Notes under the pieces: model-generated | Told to the model about the DNA's origin: nothing | Database searches by the model: none | The model's input: only the letters and a program-made list of their open reading frames with translations | Shown here: in pieces, positions 46,622-54,911 of the stretch | How positions within the stretch are numbered: position 1 is the first letter of the stretch | Layout: each line of letters opens with the position of its first letter | From: Sulfuricella sp. | GTDB lineage: Bacteria > Pseudomonadota > Gammaproteobacteria > Burkholderiales > Sulfuricellaceae | Direction of reading: 5' to 3' | DNA: 64,000 bases | Assembly (NCBI GenBank): GCA_041651995.1 | Contig: JBAZID010000007.1 | Span: 1-64,000, forward strand | Program-made: the position numbers and the translations under genes

Positions 46622-47398
46622 ATGTTCATCGATTCCCACTGCCATATCAATTTCCCCGGCCTGGCCGAGCGCGTGCCGGATTTGCTGCAAGCCATGGCGC
46701 ACAATCAGGTGACGCACGCCTTGTGCGTCAGCGTCGAACTGGCGGCTTTCCCGCAGATTATTGCGCTGGCGGAGCAGTATCCCAATATTTTTGCTTCCGC
46801 CGGGGTGCATCCCGATCACGAGGATTGCGCCGAGCCGGATGTGGAGCGGCTTGCCGCCCTGGCGAGCCATCCCAAGGTGGTTGCCATAGGCGAAACCGGG
46901 CTCGACTATTTCCGCCTCACGGGCGACCTGGAATGGCAGCGCGAGCGTTTTCGCACCCATATCCGCGCCGCCATTGCCATTGGCAAGCCGCTCATCATTC
47001 ATACCCGCGCAGCGGCGGAAGACACCTTGCGCGTCATGCGCGAGGAAGGCGCGGAGCGGGTGGGCGGGGTGATGCACTGCTTCACCGAAAGCCTGGCTGT
47101 GGCGGAGCAGGCGATGGCGCTGAATTTTTATATTTCCTTCTCCGGCATCGTGACCTTCAAGAAGGCGCTGGAGCTGAAGGAGGTGGCGAAACACGTGCCC
47201 CTGGAACGCATGCTGATCGAAACCGACGCGCCCTATCTGGCGCCCGTGCCCTATCGCGGCAAGACCAACGAACCCGCCTATGTGCGCCATGTGGCCGAGG
47301 AGATCGCCCATTTGCGCGGCATCGGCGTCGAGGAAGTGGGGGCGGCCACGTCACGCAACTTTTTCGAGCTGTTCCGGGCCGCGCAGGCATGGAGATAG
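46622..47398 (+). CDS. TatD family metal-dependent hydrolase (YcfH-type)
   Basis: A 258-residue TIM-barrel amidohydrolase. The metal ligands are in FIDSHCHINFPGL, GETGLDYF, IIHTRAA, MHCFTES and ETDAPYLAPVPYRG. Members act as 3'-5' exonucleases or DNases on single-stranded or damaged nucleic acids. The ATG 46622 start matches the family N-terminus; the open frame upstream reads the heptamer repeat. The gene overlaps the following MBL gene by ten bases. Confidence 0.93.
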   Translation: MFIDSHCHINFPGLAERVPDLLQAMAHNQVTHALCVSVELAAFPQIIALAEQYPNIFASAGVHPDHEDCAEPDVERLAALASHPKVVAIGETGLDYFRLTGDLEWQRERFRTHIRAAIAIGKPLIIHTRAAAEDTLRVMREEGAERVGGVMHCFTESLAVAEQAMALNFYISFSGIVTFKKALELKEVAKHVPLERMLIETDAPYLAPVPYRGKTNEPAYVRHVAEEIAHLRGIGVEEVGAATSRNFFELFRAAQAWR

Positions 47399-48159
47399 TC
47401 TTTCTCGGCGTGGGTTCCAGCGCCGGCACGCCGGTGATCGGCTGCGGCTGCAAGACCTGTCTTTCCGCCGACCCACGCAACCGGCGCACGCGCTGCTCGA
47501 TCGCGGTTCACATGGAAAACGGCGCGGTGCTGCTGGTGGATACCGGGCCGGATCTGCGGCTGCAGGCCCTGCGCGAGAAGCTCACGCGCGTGGATGCGGT
47601 GCTCTACACTCACTATCATGCCGATCACCTCAACGGCCTCGACGATCTGCGCAGTTTTTGCCATCTGCAGCGCCAGCCGATTCCGGTGTATGGCAACGAG
47701 GCGACCATGCAGGGCATCGTGCAGCGCTTCGGCTATGCTTTCCCGCAGCACGAGCAGCATCACTGGGACAAGCCGGTACTCAGGGCGCATGCAGTCGATG
47801 GCCCCTTTGCCGCGGGCGGGGTGGAAGTGATGCCGGTGCCGGTGATGCATGGCAAACATTACGAGATTCTGGCTTACCGCATCGGCAACATGGCCTATCT
47901 CACCGACGTGTCGGATATTTCCGCCGCCAGCATGGAAAAACTACAGGGGCTGGATATCCTGCTGCTCGACTGCCTGCGCTATCGCCCCCATCCCACCCAC
48001 TTCAGCATGGAAGAGGCGGTTGCCTGGGCGCAAAAGATCGGCGCACGGGAAACCTGGCTGATCCACATGACACATGAGCTGGAGTATGCAGAATTGAGTG
48101 CAAAGCTACCGGCCGGTATCCGTCCGGCCTACGACGGACTGCGCCTGCAATGCCAGTAG
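47389..48159 (+). CDS. MBL-fold hydrolase, PhnP-like
   Basis: A 256-residue metallo-beta-lactamase-fold phosphodiesterase. The start is ATG 47389 in the end of tatD. It shows GVGSSAGTPVIGCGCKTC with paired cysteines as in PhnP structural zinc sites, the metal motif THYHADHLNG, VMHGKHYE, TDVSDIS and IHMTHELEY. PhnP hydrolyses cyclic phosphate intermediates of phosphonate use, but no phn genes are near; in this tatD context it is probably a general cyclic phosphodiesterase. Substrate unknown. Confidence 0.9.
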   Translation: MEIVFLGVGSSAGTPVIGCGCKTCLSADPRNRRTRCSIAVHMENGAVLLVDTGPDLRLQALREKLTRVDAVLYTHYHADHLNGLDDLRSFCHLQRQPIPVYGNEATMQGIVQRFGYAFPQHEQHHWDKPVLRAHAVDGPFAAGGVEVMPVPVMHGKHYEILAYRIGNMAYLTDVSDISAASMEKLQGLDILLLDCLRYRPHPTHFSMEEAVAWAQKIGARETWLIHMTHELEYAELSAKLPAGIRPAYDGLRLQCQ

Positions 48160-48185
48160 CCAGTCAATATGAAATGCCATTGATG

Positions 48186-48231
48186 GTAGGTCGGGCTTCA
48201 GCCCGACATATCGGGCTGAAGCCCGACCTAC
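48186..48231. repeat. GTAGGTCGGGCTTCAGCCCGA palindrome (copy 5)
   Basis: A perfect-armed 46-bp copy (ACATAT centre) located 27 bases after the MBL stop and 15 bases before the likely GTG start of the ankyrin protein. It is open in the ankyrin frame, where it would encode VGRASARHIGLKPDL. Confidence 0.9.
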
Positions 48232-48245
48232 GGTTCCCGCTGATT

Positions 48246-48917
48246 GTGCGCCGCCTTGCCGTGTGGCTGATGCTGCCCTGGCTGGCCCTGGCTCTGCCGG
48301 TCTGTGCCGATACTGCTGGCAACATGAACGACATGTTTGTCGCGGTCAGGAATGGCGATGCCGATGCGGTGGAACAATTGTTGCGGCAAGGCGTGGATCC
48401 CGATGTGCAGGACGAGCAGGGCTACACCGCCCTGATGATGGCTGCCCGCGCGGGGGCGCCCGAAGTGGCGCGGCAACTGCTGGCGCATGGCGCCAGGGTG
48501 TACCAGAGAAATCTCTACGGGGAAACGGCGGTGATGCTTGCCGCATACCATGGCCACAATCCGGTGATCGAGCTGCTGGTGGCGCAGGGAGCGGCGCTGG
48601 GCGCCAACGGCAAGGGCTGGAATCCGCTGATCTACGCGGCCTATGCCGGTCATGCGGACACGGTCCGGCTGCTGCTGGCCTATGGCGTGCCGGTAGACGG
48701 CCAGACCGATTCCGGCCTTTCCGCGTTGATGCTGGCCTCGAAGCATGGCTGTATCGAATGCGTTTCCTTGCTGTTGCGTCTGGGCGCAGACCCCGGGTTG
48801 CGCAGCAAACAGGGCCAGTCGGCGCTGGAAATGGCGCTGAGTGCAGGCAATACCGATATTGGCGCGCTGCTGGAACAGGCCGCGAAAATCAGAAAAGAAC
48901 ATAGACCGATTGAATAG
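48246..48917 (+). CDS. Secreted ankyrin-repeat protein
   Basis: A protein of 223 residues from GTG 48246: an ideal signal peptide (VRRLAVWLMLPWLALALPVCA, cut after about residue 21), then five ankyrin repeats (for example DEQGYTALMMAARAGAPEVA, and LYGETAVMLAAYHGHNPVIE). Ankyrin proteins of the periplasm bind other proteins, sometimes catalase or bacteriocin-like partners; no target is evident. No ribosome site precedes the GTG because the palindromic repeat lies there. ATG 48174 or 48183 could start translation through the repeat and add about 21-24 residues. The end of the gene contains the rpsB promoter. Confidence 0.8.
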   Translation: MRRLAVWLMLPWLALALPVCADTAGNMNDMFVAVRNGDADAVEQLLRQGVDPDVQDEQGYTALMMAARAGAPEVARQLLAHGARVYQRNLYGETAVMLAAYHGHNPVIELLVAQGAALGANGKGWNPLIYAAYAGHADTVRLLLAYGVPVDGQTDSGLSALMLASKHGCIECVSLLLRLGADPGLRSKQGQSALEMALSAGNTDIGALLEQAAKIRKEHRPIE

Positions 48918-48939
48918 CAGGGCCTGAATATGCTATTAT
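48910..48939 (+). promoter_or_regulatory. Probable sigma-70 promoter of rpsB-tsf
   Basis: TTGAAT (48910-48915) and TATTAT (48934-48939) are separated by 18 bases. It starts at the end of the ankyrin gene and about 160 bases before rpsB, leaving room for a long leader. Confidence 0.6.
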
Positions 48940-49018
48940 CGCGGCCCAATTTGGCTGGCTTTGAATGCAGCCGGATTACGATGCCGCCGCAAGGCGGAAA
49001 CTACGCACATCTGTCCCG

Positions 49019-49091
49019 TTAAGGGTGCTCGACCAGGGTTTTTCTGGCGAGTCGCAGGCGGACGGATGGAGGCTTAACCCTTAAAAAGGAG
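49019..49091 (+). promoter_or_regulatory. rpsB leader hairpin next to the Shine-Dalgarno
   Basis: TTAAGGGT (49019-49026) is perfectly complementary to ACCCTTAA (49077-49084), which abuts the ribosome site AAGGAG (49086-49091). A smaller CCAG...CTGG hairpin lies inside. In E. coli ribosomal protein S2 represses its own operon through the leader; this structure is a candidate for the same control. Pairing across related genomes was not tested. Confidence 0.45.
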
Positions 49092-49098
49092 TTTTACC

Positions 49099-49845
49099 AT
49101 GTCAGTAACTATGCGCCAGATGCTCGAAGCAGGCGTTCATTTCGGTCACCAGACCCGCTACTGGAACCCCAAGATGGCTCCGTTCATCTTCGGTGACCGC
49201 AACAAGATTCATATCGTGAACCTGGAAAAGTCTCTGCCGATGTACGAAGAGGCGATCAAGTTCGTGCGCAAGATGTCCACCAACAAGGGCAACGTCCTGT
49301 TCGTCGGCACCAAGCGCCAGGCTCGCGAGATCGTCAAGGAAGAAGCAGCACGCGCCGGTGCGCCTTATGTGGATTACCGTTGGCTGGGCGGCATGCTCAC
49401 CAACTTCAAGACGGTCAAGCTGTCCATCAAGCGCCTCAAGGACATGGAAGCCATGATTGAAGATGGCAGCATAGAGCGCCTGTCGAAAAAAGAAGCACTG
49501 GGCTTCAAGCGCGAAATGATCAAGCTGGAGCGTAGCCTGGGCGGCATCAAGGATATGGGCGGTCTGCCGGATGCCATGTTCGTGATCGACGTGGGCTATG
49601 AAAGCGGCGCCATTACCGAAGCCAACAAGCTGGGCATTCCGGTGATCGGCATCGTGGACACCAACAATTCACCAGCCGGCATTGATTACGTGATTCCGGG
49701 CAACGACGATTCGAGCAAGGCGATTCGCCTCTACGCTCAGGGCATGGCGGATGCAATTCTGGAAGGCCGCAGCCAGGTTGTCGCGGACATCATCAAGGGC
49801 GACGAGTTTGTCGAGGTGAGTGACGCGGAACAGACAGCGGGTTGA
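49099..49845 (+). CDS. rpsB: 30S ribosomal protein S2
   Basis: A 248-residue S2, starting MSVTMRQMLEAGVHFGHQTR and containing PKMAPFIFGDRNKIHIVNL, YVDYRWLGGMLTNFKT and DTNNSPAGIDYVIPGNDDS. It sits at the junction of head and body of the 30S subunit and is needed for S1 binding. AAAAAGGAG gives a very strong ribosome site. The gene is followed by an attenuator-like hairpin and tsf, the conserved rpsB-tsf order. Confidence 0.98.
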   Translation: MSVTMRQMLEAGVHFGHQTRYWNPKMAPFIFGDRNKIHIVNLEKSLPMYEEAIKFVRKMSTNKGNVLFVGTKRQAREIVKEEAARAGAPYVDYRWLGGMLTNFKTVKLSIKRLKDMEAMIEDGSIERLSKKEALGFKREMIKLERSLGGIKDMGGLPDAMFVIDVGYESGAITEANKLGIPVIGIVDTNNSPAGIDYVIPGNDDSSKAIRLYAQGMADAILEGRSQVVADIIKGDEFVEVSDAEQTAG

Positions 49846-49855
49846 TTCTCCGCAG

Positions 49856-49880
49856 AAAAGGGGCTGAAGCCCCTTTTTTT
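49856..49880 (+). terminator. Intrinsic terminator/attenuator between rpsB and tsf
   Basis: AAAAGGGGC-TGAA-GCCCC followed by seven T. It probably lowers transcription into tsf relative to rpsB, as known for this operon in other proteobacteria. Confidence 0.85.
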
Positions 49881-49915
49881 GGCTTTGGATATTTAGGAAA
49901 TTTAGGAGTTTGAAT

Positions 49916-50800
49916 ATGGCGGACATTACCGCAGGTATGGTTAAAGAGCTGCGCGAGCTGACTGGCTTGGGCATGATGGAATGCAAGAAGGCGCTGACCG
50001 AGACGGCAGGCGACCTGAAGGCGGCGGAAGAGTTGCTGCGCATCAAGAGTGGCGCCAAGGCCAACAAGGCTGCCAGCCGTATCGCCGCTGAAGGCGTGGT
50101 TGGCAGCTTCATCAGTGCCGATGGCCGCAAGGGTGCGCTGGTGGAAGTGAATTGCGAAACCGATTTCGTTTCCAAGAATGAAGATTTTGCCGCGTTTGCC
50201 AAAGCGCTGGCTCAGCTGGTTGCCGAGCAGGGCATTGAAGACATCGATGCGCTGTCCTCTGCCAGTCTGCCATCCGGCCAGACCGTTGAAGAAACCCGTC
50301 AGGCCCTGATCATGAAGCTGGGTGAAAACATCTCCCTGCGCCGTCTGGTACGCGCGGAAACTTCCGGCAAGCTGACTACCTATCTGCACGGCACGCGCAT
50401 CGGCGTGATGGTTGACAGCAGCGGTGGCGACGAGCAACTGGGCAAGGATATCGCCATGCATATCGCAGCAAGCAAGCCGAAATCCATCGACGCTTCCGGT
50501 GTGAATCCGGAAGAAATCGCCACCGAACATCGCATCGCGATCGAGAAGGCGCGCGAGGCCGGCAAGCCGGAAGCCATGCTGGAAAAAATTGCCGAGGGCA
50601 CCGTGCAGAAGTTCCTGAAGGAAGTAACGCTCCTGGGGCAGGTCTTCGTCAAGGCCGAAGACGGCAAACAGACGGTCGAGCAGCTGCTGAAGAACAAGGG
50701 TGCGAGCGTGACGGCATTCCAGATGTTCATCGTGGGCGAAGGCATCGAGAAGAAAGTGGTGGATTACGCAGCTGAAGTCGCTGCCGCTGCGAAGGTATAA
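49916..50800 (+). CDS. tsf: Elongation factor Ts
   Basis: A 294-residue nucleotide exchange factor for EF-Tu. Marks: MVKELRELTGLGMMECKKAL, then VEVNCETDFVSKNEDF, and IAMHIAASKPK. Start ATG 49916 is preceded by TTTAGGAGTTTGAAT; an in-frame TTG six bases earlier is less likely. The stop is three bases before pyrH. Confidence 0.98.
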   Translation: MADITAGMVKELRELTGLGMMECKKALTETAGDLKAAEELLRIKSGAKANKAASRIAAEGVVGSFISADGRKGALVEVNCETDFVSKNEDFAAFAKALAQLVAEQGIEDIDALSSASLPSGQTVEETRQALIMKLGENISLRRLVRAETSGKLTTYLHGTRIGVMVDSSGGDEQLGKDIAMHIAASKPKSIDASGVNPEEIATEHRIAIEKAREAGKPEAMLEKIAEGTVQKFLKEVTLLGQVFVKAEDGKQTVEQLLKNKGASVTAFQMFIVGEGIEKKVVDYAAEVAAAAKV

Positions 50801-50803
50801 GCC

Positions 50804-51520
50804 ATGACCGCCCCCGCCTACAAACGCATCCTGCTCAAACTGTCCGGCGAAGCCCTGATGGGCGACGACAGCTATGGTATCAATCGTCCCACCATTGATC
50901 GCATTGTCGGGGAAGTGGCCGAAGTGGTGCGCATGGGTGTGCAGGTGGGCGTGGTCATCGGTGGCGGCAATATTTTTCGTGGCGTGGCCCCCGGCGCTGC
51001 CGGCATGGATCGCGCCACCGCGGATTACATGGGCATGCTGGCCACAGTCATGAATGCCCTGGCGCTGCAGGACGCCATGCGCCAAATTGGTTTGGTGAGC
51101 CGGGTGCAAACCGCGCTGGCCATCGAAGCGGTAGCCGAGCCCTACATTCGCGGCAAGGCCATTCGTTACCTGGAAGAAGGCAAAGTCGTGATTTTCGGTG
51201 CCGGTACCGGCAATCCTTTCTTTACCACCGATACCGCAGCCGCCTTGCGCGGCATGGAAGTCGGGGCGGAAATCGTGCTCAAGGCAACCAAGGTCGATGG
51301 CGTCTATACCGACGATCCGAAAACCAATCCTGAAGCCATGCGTTATCAGCAGCTCAGTTTTGATGAGGCGATTGCCCGTAATCTCAAGGTGATGGACGCG
51401 ACCGCCCTGGCCCTGTGCCGCGACCAGAGCATGCCGCTGGCCGTGTTCAGCATCTTCAAGCCGGGTGCATTGAAGCGCGTGGTGATGGGCGAGGACGAAG
51501 GCACGCGGGTATATTGTTAA
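50804..51520 (+). CDS. pyrH: UMP kinase
   Basis: A 238-residue amino-acid-kinase-fold enzyme that makes UDP from UMP and ATP. Marks: RILLKLSGEALMGD, VVIGGGNIFRG, MGMLATVMNALALQDA and the nucleotide site TDTAAALRGMEVGAEIVLKA abridged at 20. Located in the typical rpsB-tsf-pyrH-frr order, three bases after tsf. Confidence 0.98.
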   Translation: MTAPAYKRILLKLSGEALMGDDSYGINRPTIDRIVGEVAEVVRMGVQVGVVIGGGNIFRGVAPGAAGMDRATADYMGMLATVMNALALQDAMRQIGLVSRVQTALAIEAVAEPYIRGKAIRYLEEGKVVIFGAGTGNPFFTTDTAAALRGMEVGAEIVLKATKVDGVYTDDPKTNPEAMRYQQLSFDEAIARNLKVMDATALALCRDQSMPLAVFSIFKPGALKRVVMGEDEGTRVYC

Positions 51521-51563
51521 GTAGCCTCCTTCAGGCGGCTGCAGGACGGAAGGATACAAAAAC

Positions 51564-52121
51564 ATGATTTCAGACCTTAAAAAAACCGCTGAACAGAAAA
51601 TGCAGAAATCCCTGGAAGCACTCAAGGCCGATCTGGCCAAGGTGCGTACCGGGCGAGCCCATACCGGCATTCTGGATCACGTGATGGTCGATTATTATGG
51701 CAATCCGACGGCGATCAACCAGATTGCCAACGTGACCCTGATCGATTCGCGCACCATCGGCGTGGCGCCATGGGAAAAGAAAATGGTGGGTGCGGTGGAA
51801 AGAGCCATCCGTGACTCCGACCTGGGGTTGAACCCGGCCTCGCAGGGCGACCTGATCCGGGTGCCGATGCCTGCCCTGACTGAAGAACGGCGCCGTGAAC
51901 TGATCAAGGTGGTCAAGCACGAAGGCGAGGGCGCCAAGGTGGCGGTTCGCAACATTCGTCGTGATGCCAATGCCCACCTCAAGGATTTGCTCAAGGACAA
52001 GGAGATCAGCGAGGACGATGATCGCCGTGCCCAGGACGAAATTCAGAAAATCACTGACCGTTACGTGGCGGAAGTGGACAAGATGCTGCAGGTCAAAGAA
52101 ACCGAATTGATGGCCATTTGA
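51564..52121 (+). CDS. frr: Ribosome recycling factor
   Basis: A 185-residue RRF, which with EF-G splits post-termination ribosomes. The sequence MQKSLEALKADLAKVRTGRA, VDYYGNPTAINQIANVTL and RVPMPALTEERRRELIKVVK matches the family over its full length. AAGGATACAAAAAC precedes the start. Confidence 0.98.
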   Translation: MISDLKKTAEQKMQKSLEALKADLAKVRTGRAHTGILDHVMVDYYGNPTAINQIANVTLIDSRTIGVAPWEKKMVGAVERAIRDSDLGLNPASQGDLIRVPMPALTEERRRELIKVVKHEGEGAKVAVRNIRRDANAHLKDLLKDKEISEDDDRRAQDEIQKITDRYVAEVDKMLQVKETELMAI

Positions 52122-52131
52122 GCCTGATCTA

Positions 52132-52887
52132 GTGGCCCTGTCAAAAAGCTCGACCCGCGAAATTCCCGCGGTGTCGCATATCCCCCGCCATATCGCCATC
52201 ATCATGGATGGCAATGGGCGTTGGGCCAAGAAACGGCATTTCCCGCGCGTGATGGGGCATAAACGTGGCGTGGAAACGGTGCGCGAGATGGTCAAATCGT
52301 GCATTGAACGTGGCGTTGAATATCTCACCCTGTTTGCGTTCAGCAGCGAAAACTGGCGCCGCCCGGAGGAAGAGGTTTCCTTCCTGATGCAGCTTTTTGT
52401 GCTGGCGCTGGAAAAGGAAGCCAGAAAGCTTCACCAGAACGGTGTCCGCCTCAAGGTCATCGGTGACCTTTCCCGTTTTGAGCCGCATCTGGTCAATCTG
52501 GTTCGTAATTCCGAAACACTCACTGAGAATAATTCAAAACTGACCTTGACCATTGCCGCCAACTACGGTGGCCGCTGGGATATCATGCAGGCCATGCAAG
52601 CCATGCTGAAAGCCCGCCCCGAACTGGTGAACGGCTTTGAAGAGGGCGATTTGCAGCCTCACCTTTCCATGCCGTACGCCCCTGAGCCCGATCTCTTCAT
52701 CCGCACCGGGGGCGAGCAACGTATCAGCAATTTCCTGCTGTGGCAGCTGGCCTATACGGAGCTGTATTTCACAAATGTGCTGTGGCCGGATTTCAATGCG
52801 GCCGAACTGGATGGGGCGATTCATTCTTACCAGCAACGCGAACGCCGCTTCGGACGAACCAGCGATCAATTGAAGACCCATGCTTAA
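52132..52887 (+). CDS. uppS: Undecaprenyl diphosphate synthase
   Basis: A 251-residue cis-prenyltransferase building the C55 lipid carrier for peptidoglycan and O-antigen. Asp26 in IAIIMDGNGRWAKKR binds magnesium; FSSENWRRPEEEV and PEPDLFIRTGGEQRISNFLLW (quoted parts) form the substrate sites. GTG 52132 is the likely start, ten bases after frr; its ribosome site is weak. It overlaps cdsA by eight bases. Confidence 0.97.
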   Translation: MALSKSSTREIPAVSHIPRHIAIIMDGNGRWAKKRHFPRVMGHKRGVETVREMVKSCIERGVEYLTLFAFSSENWRRPEEEVSFLMQLFVLALEKEARKLHQNGVRLKVIGDLSRFEPHLVNLVRNSETLTENNSKLTLTIAANYGGRWDIMQAMQAMLKARPELVNGFEEGDLQPHLSMPYAPEPDLFIRTGGEQRISNFLLWQLAYTELYFTNVLWPDFNAAELDGAIHSYQQRERRFGRTSDQLKTHA

Positions 52888-53674
52888 AACCCGCGTGATC
52901 ACGGCTTTTGCCCTGCTGCTCGGCTTGCTGTTCGGACTGTTTTATCTGCCCAGTCTGGCCTGGAGCCTGCTGACCCTGGGCGTGATTACCATTGGTGCCT
53001 GGGAATGGGGCGGCATCGCCGCTTATGGCAGAACCGGACGCTGGGCTTATCTGCTGCTGACCATCGCCTTCGGCCTGGCCTTTTTCTTTTTGCAAATGCG
53101 CGTGGAAGAGTCGTATCTCGCCGCCATCGCCTTCTGGCTGTTGCTGGCGCTGCCCTGGCTGCTGTTCGGCTGGAAGGTGCGCAACCCGCTGCTGCTGGCT
53201 GCGACGGGCTGGCTGGTGCTGTTCCCCACCTGGTTTGCCCTGATGGATTTTCATGCCATGCGCCCCGCGCTGCTGTTTGGCTTGCTGGCGGTGGTGGCGG
53301 TGGCGGATATCGGCGCCTATTTTGCCGGGCGCGCGTTCGGCAGACACAAGCTGGCGCCTGCCATCAGCCCGGGCAAGACCTGGGAAGGGGTGGCGGGCGG
53401 CCTGCTCGGCGTAACCCTGTACGGCGCGCTATGGATGGCGCTGGAGGGCTCCCTGGGCGTGCCTTTCCCCGGTTTTGTCCTGCTCCTGGCCATGGCGGTG
53501 CTGAGCGTGGAGGGCGATCTGTTCGAGTCCTGGCTCAAGCGCCAGGCGGGGATCAAGGATAGCGGCCATATCCTGCCCGGACACGGGGGCGTGCTGGACC
53601 GCATTGATGCCATGACGGCAGCGCTTCCCCTGGCGGCAGCCGGTTATTTCGTTTCTGGATTTTCTCCATTCTGA
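52880..53674 (+). CDS. cdsA: Phosphatidate cytidylyltransferase
   Basis: A 264-residue integral membrane enzyme forming CDP-diacylglycerol from phosphatidate and CTP. About seven hydrophobic segments are seen. The family signature lies near the C-terminus: KRQAGIKDSGHILPGHGGVL followed by DRIDAM. DIGAYFAGRAFGRHK is the upstream conserved block. Overlaps uppS and is two bases from dxr. Confidence 0.97.
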   Translation: MLKTRVITAFALLLGLLFGLFYLPSLAWSLLTLGVITIGAWEWGGIAAYGRTGRWAYLLLTIAFGLAFFFLQMRVEESYLAAIAFWLLLALPWLLFGWKVRNPLLLAATGWLVLFPTWFALMDFHAMRPALLFGLLAVVAVADIGAYFAGRAFGRHKLAPAISPGKTWEGVAGGLLGVTLYGALWMALEGSLGVPFPGFVLLLAMAVLSVEGDLFESWLKRQAGIKDSGHILPGHGGVLDRIDAMTAALPLAAAGYFVSGFSPF

Positions 53675-53676
53675 TC

Positions 53677-54906
53677 ATGCCTGATAAACAAAAAATTACC
53701 GTACTGGGTTCCACCGGATCGATCGGCGTCAGCACCCTCGACGTCATTGCGCGCCACCCCGGCCTGTTCCGGGTGGTCGCGCTGACGGCCAATTCCCAGG
53801 TCGACAAGCTGTTCCTGCAATGCCAGCAGTTCGAGCCGGAATTCGCGGTGTTGCTGGATGCGGACGCGGCACAGCAACTGCAGCTGAAAATCACGGCGGC
53901 TGGCCTGGCCACCGAGGTGCTGCACGGGGTCGAGGCACTGGAACGGGTTTCGTCCCTGCCCCAGGTGGACAGCGTCATGGCGGCGATTGTCGGCGCGGCG
54001 GGGCTGCGTCCATCGCTGGCGGCGGCGCGGGCCGGCAAGAAGATCCTGCTTGCGAATAAAGAGACGCTGGTGATGTCCGGCCGCGTGTTCATGGACGCGG
54101 TGCGGGAAAGCGGCTCCGAACTGCTGCCGATCGACAGCGAGCACAATGCCATTTTTCAGTCCCTGCCGCGCGATTTCGGGCGCGGGCTGAATGCGGCCGG
54201 CGTGACGCGCATCCTGCTCACGGCTTCCGGCGGGCCGTTTCGCAACAAGGCATTGTCCGAGTTGGAGCACGTCACGCCCGACCAGGCTTGCGCCCATCCC
54301 AACTGGTCGATGGGGCGCAAGATTTCGGTGGACTCCGCCAGCATGATGAACAAGGGGCTGGAAGTCATCGAGGCGCACTGGCTGTTCGACGCGCCCGCGG
54401 ACCAGATCCAGGTGGTGGTTCATCCGCAGAGCGTGATCCATTCCATGGTCGAGTATGCGGATGGCTCGGTGCTGGCCCAACTGGGCAACCCGGACATGCG
54501 CACCCCGATCGCCTATGCGCTGGGCTTCCCGGAGCGCATCCATTCCGGCGTTTCACCACTCGACCTGTTCAAGATCGCCCGTCTCGATTTCGAGGCGCCG
54601 GACCTGGCGCGCTTCCGCTGCCTCGACCTGGCCTACCAGGCCCTGCGCTGCGGCGGGACCGCCCCGGCGATTCTCAATGCCGCCAATGAAGTGGCGGTAG
54701 CCGCCTTTCTCGACGAAAAACTGCCCTTCCTCGGCATCCCGTCCGTGATCGAGCACGCGCTCGAACAGATCAGCGCAGTGCCCGTAACCTGCCTGGAAGA
54801 CGTCCAGCAAGCCGACCGCCTGGCGCGCAAGGTCGCCAGCGAACATATCCTGAGGCAAGGAGCGGGTGCTTCTACTCCTCACCCCTCACCCCTCACTCCT
54901 CACTGA
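53677..54906 (+). CDS. dxr: 1-deoxy-D-xylulose 5-phosphate reductoisomerase with repeat-coded tail
   Basis: A 409-residue enzyme of the MEP isoprenoid pathway. The NADPH site is VLGSTGSIGVSTLDVIA; LANKETLVMSG, SEHNAIFQ, TASGGPF and MGRKISVDSASMMNKGLEVI form the active site. The family fold ends near RLARKVASEHIL. The last residues, GASTPHPSPLTPH, are encoded by the CTCACCC heptamer repeat (54875-54903), which also provides the TGA stop. The original stop has apparently been replaced. The catalytic part is intact. rseP follows after five bases. Confidence 0.97.
   Translation: MPDKQKITVLGSTGSIGVSTLDVIARHPGLFRVVALTANSQVDKLFLQCQQFEPEFAVLLDADAAQQLQLKITAAGLATEVLHGVEALERVSSLPQVDSVMAAIVGAAGLRPSLAAARAGKKILLANKETLVMSGRVFMDAVRESGSELLPIDSEHNAIFQSLPRDFGRGLNAAGVTRILLTASGGPFRNKALSELEHVTPDQACAHPNWSMGRKISVDSASMMNKGLEVIEAHWLFDAPADQIQVVVHPQSVIHSMVEYADGSVLAQLGNPDMRTPIAYALGFPERIHSGVSPLDLFKIARLDFEAPDLARFRCLDLAYQALRCGGTAPAILNAANEVAVAAFLDEKLPFLGIPSVIEHALEQISAVPVTCLEDVQQADRLARKVASEHILRQGAGASTPHPSPLTPH
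54875..54903. repeat. CTCACCC heptamer repeat within the end of dxr (copy 4)
   Basis: Four tandem heptamers (CTCCTCACCCCTCACCCCTC, ACTCCTCAC) are read in frame as the dxr C-terminus. No inverted partner follows, unlike the other three copies. Confidence 0.85.
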
Positions 54907-54911
54907 TCTCC

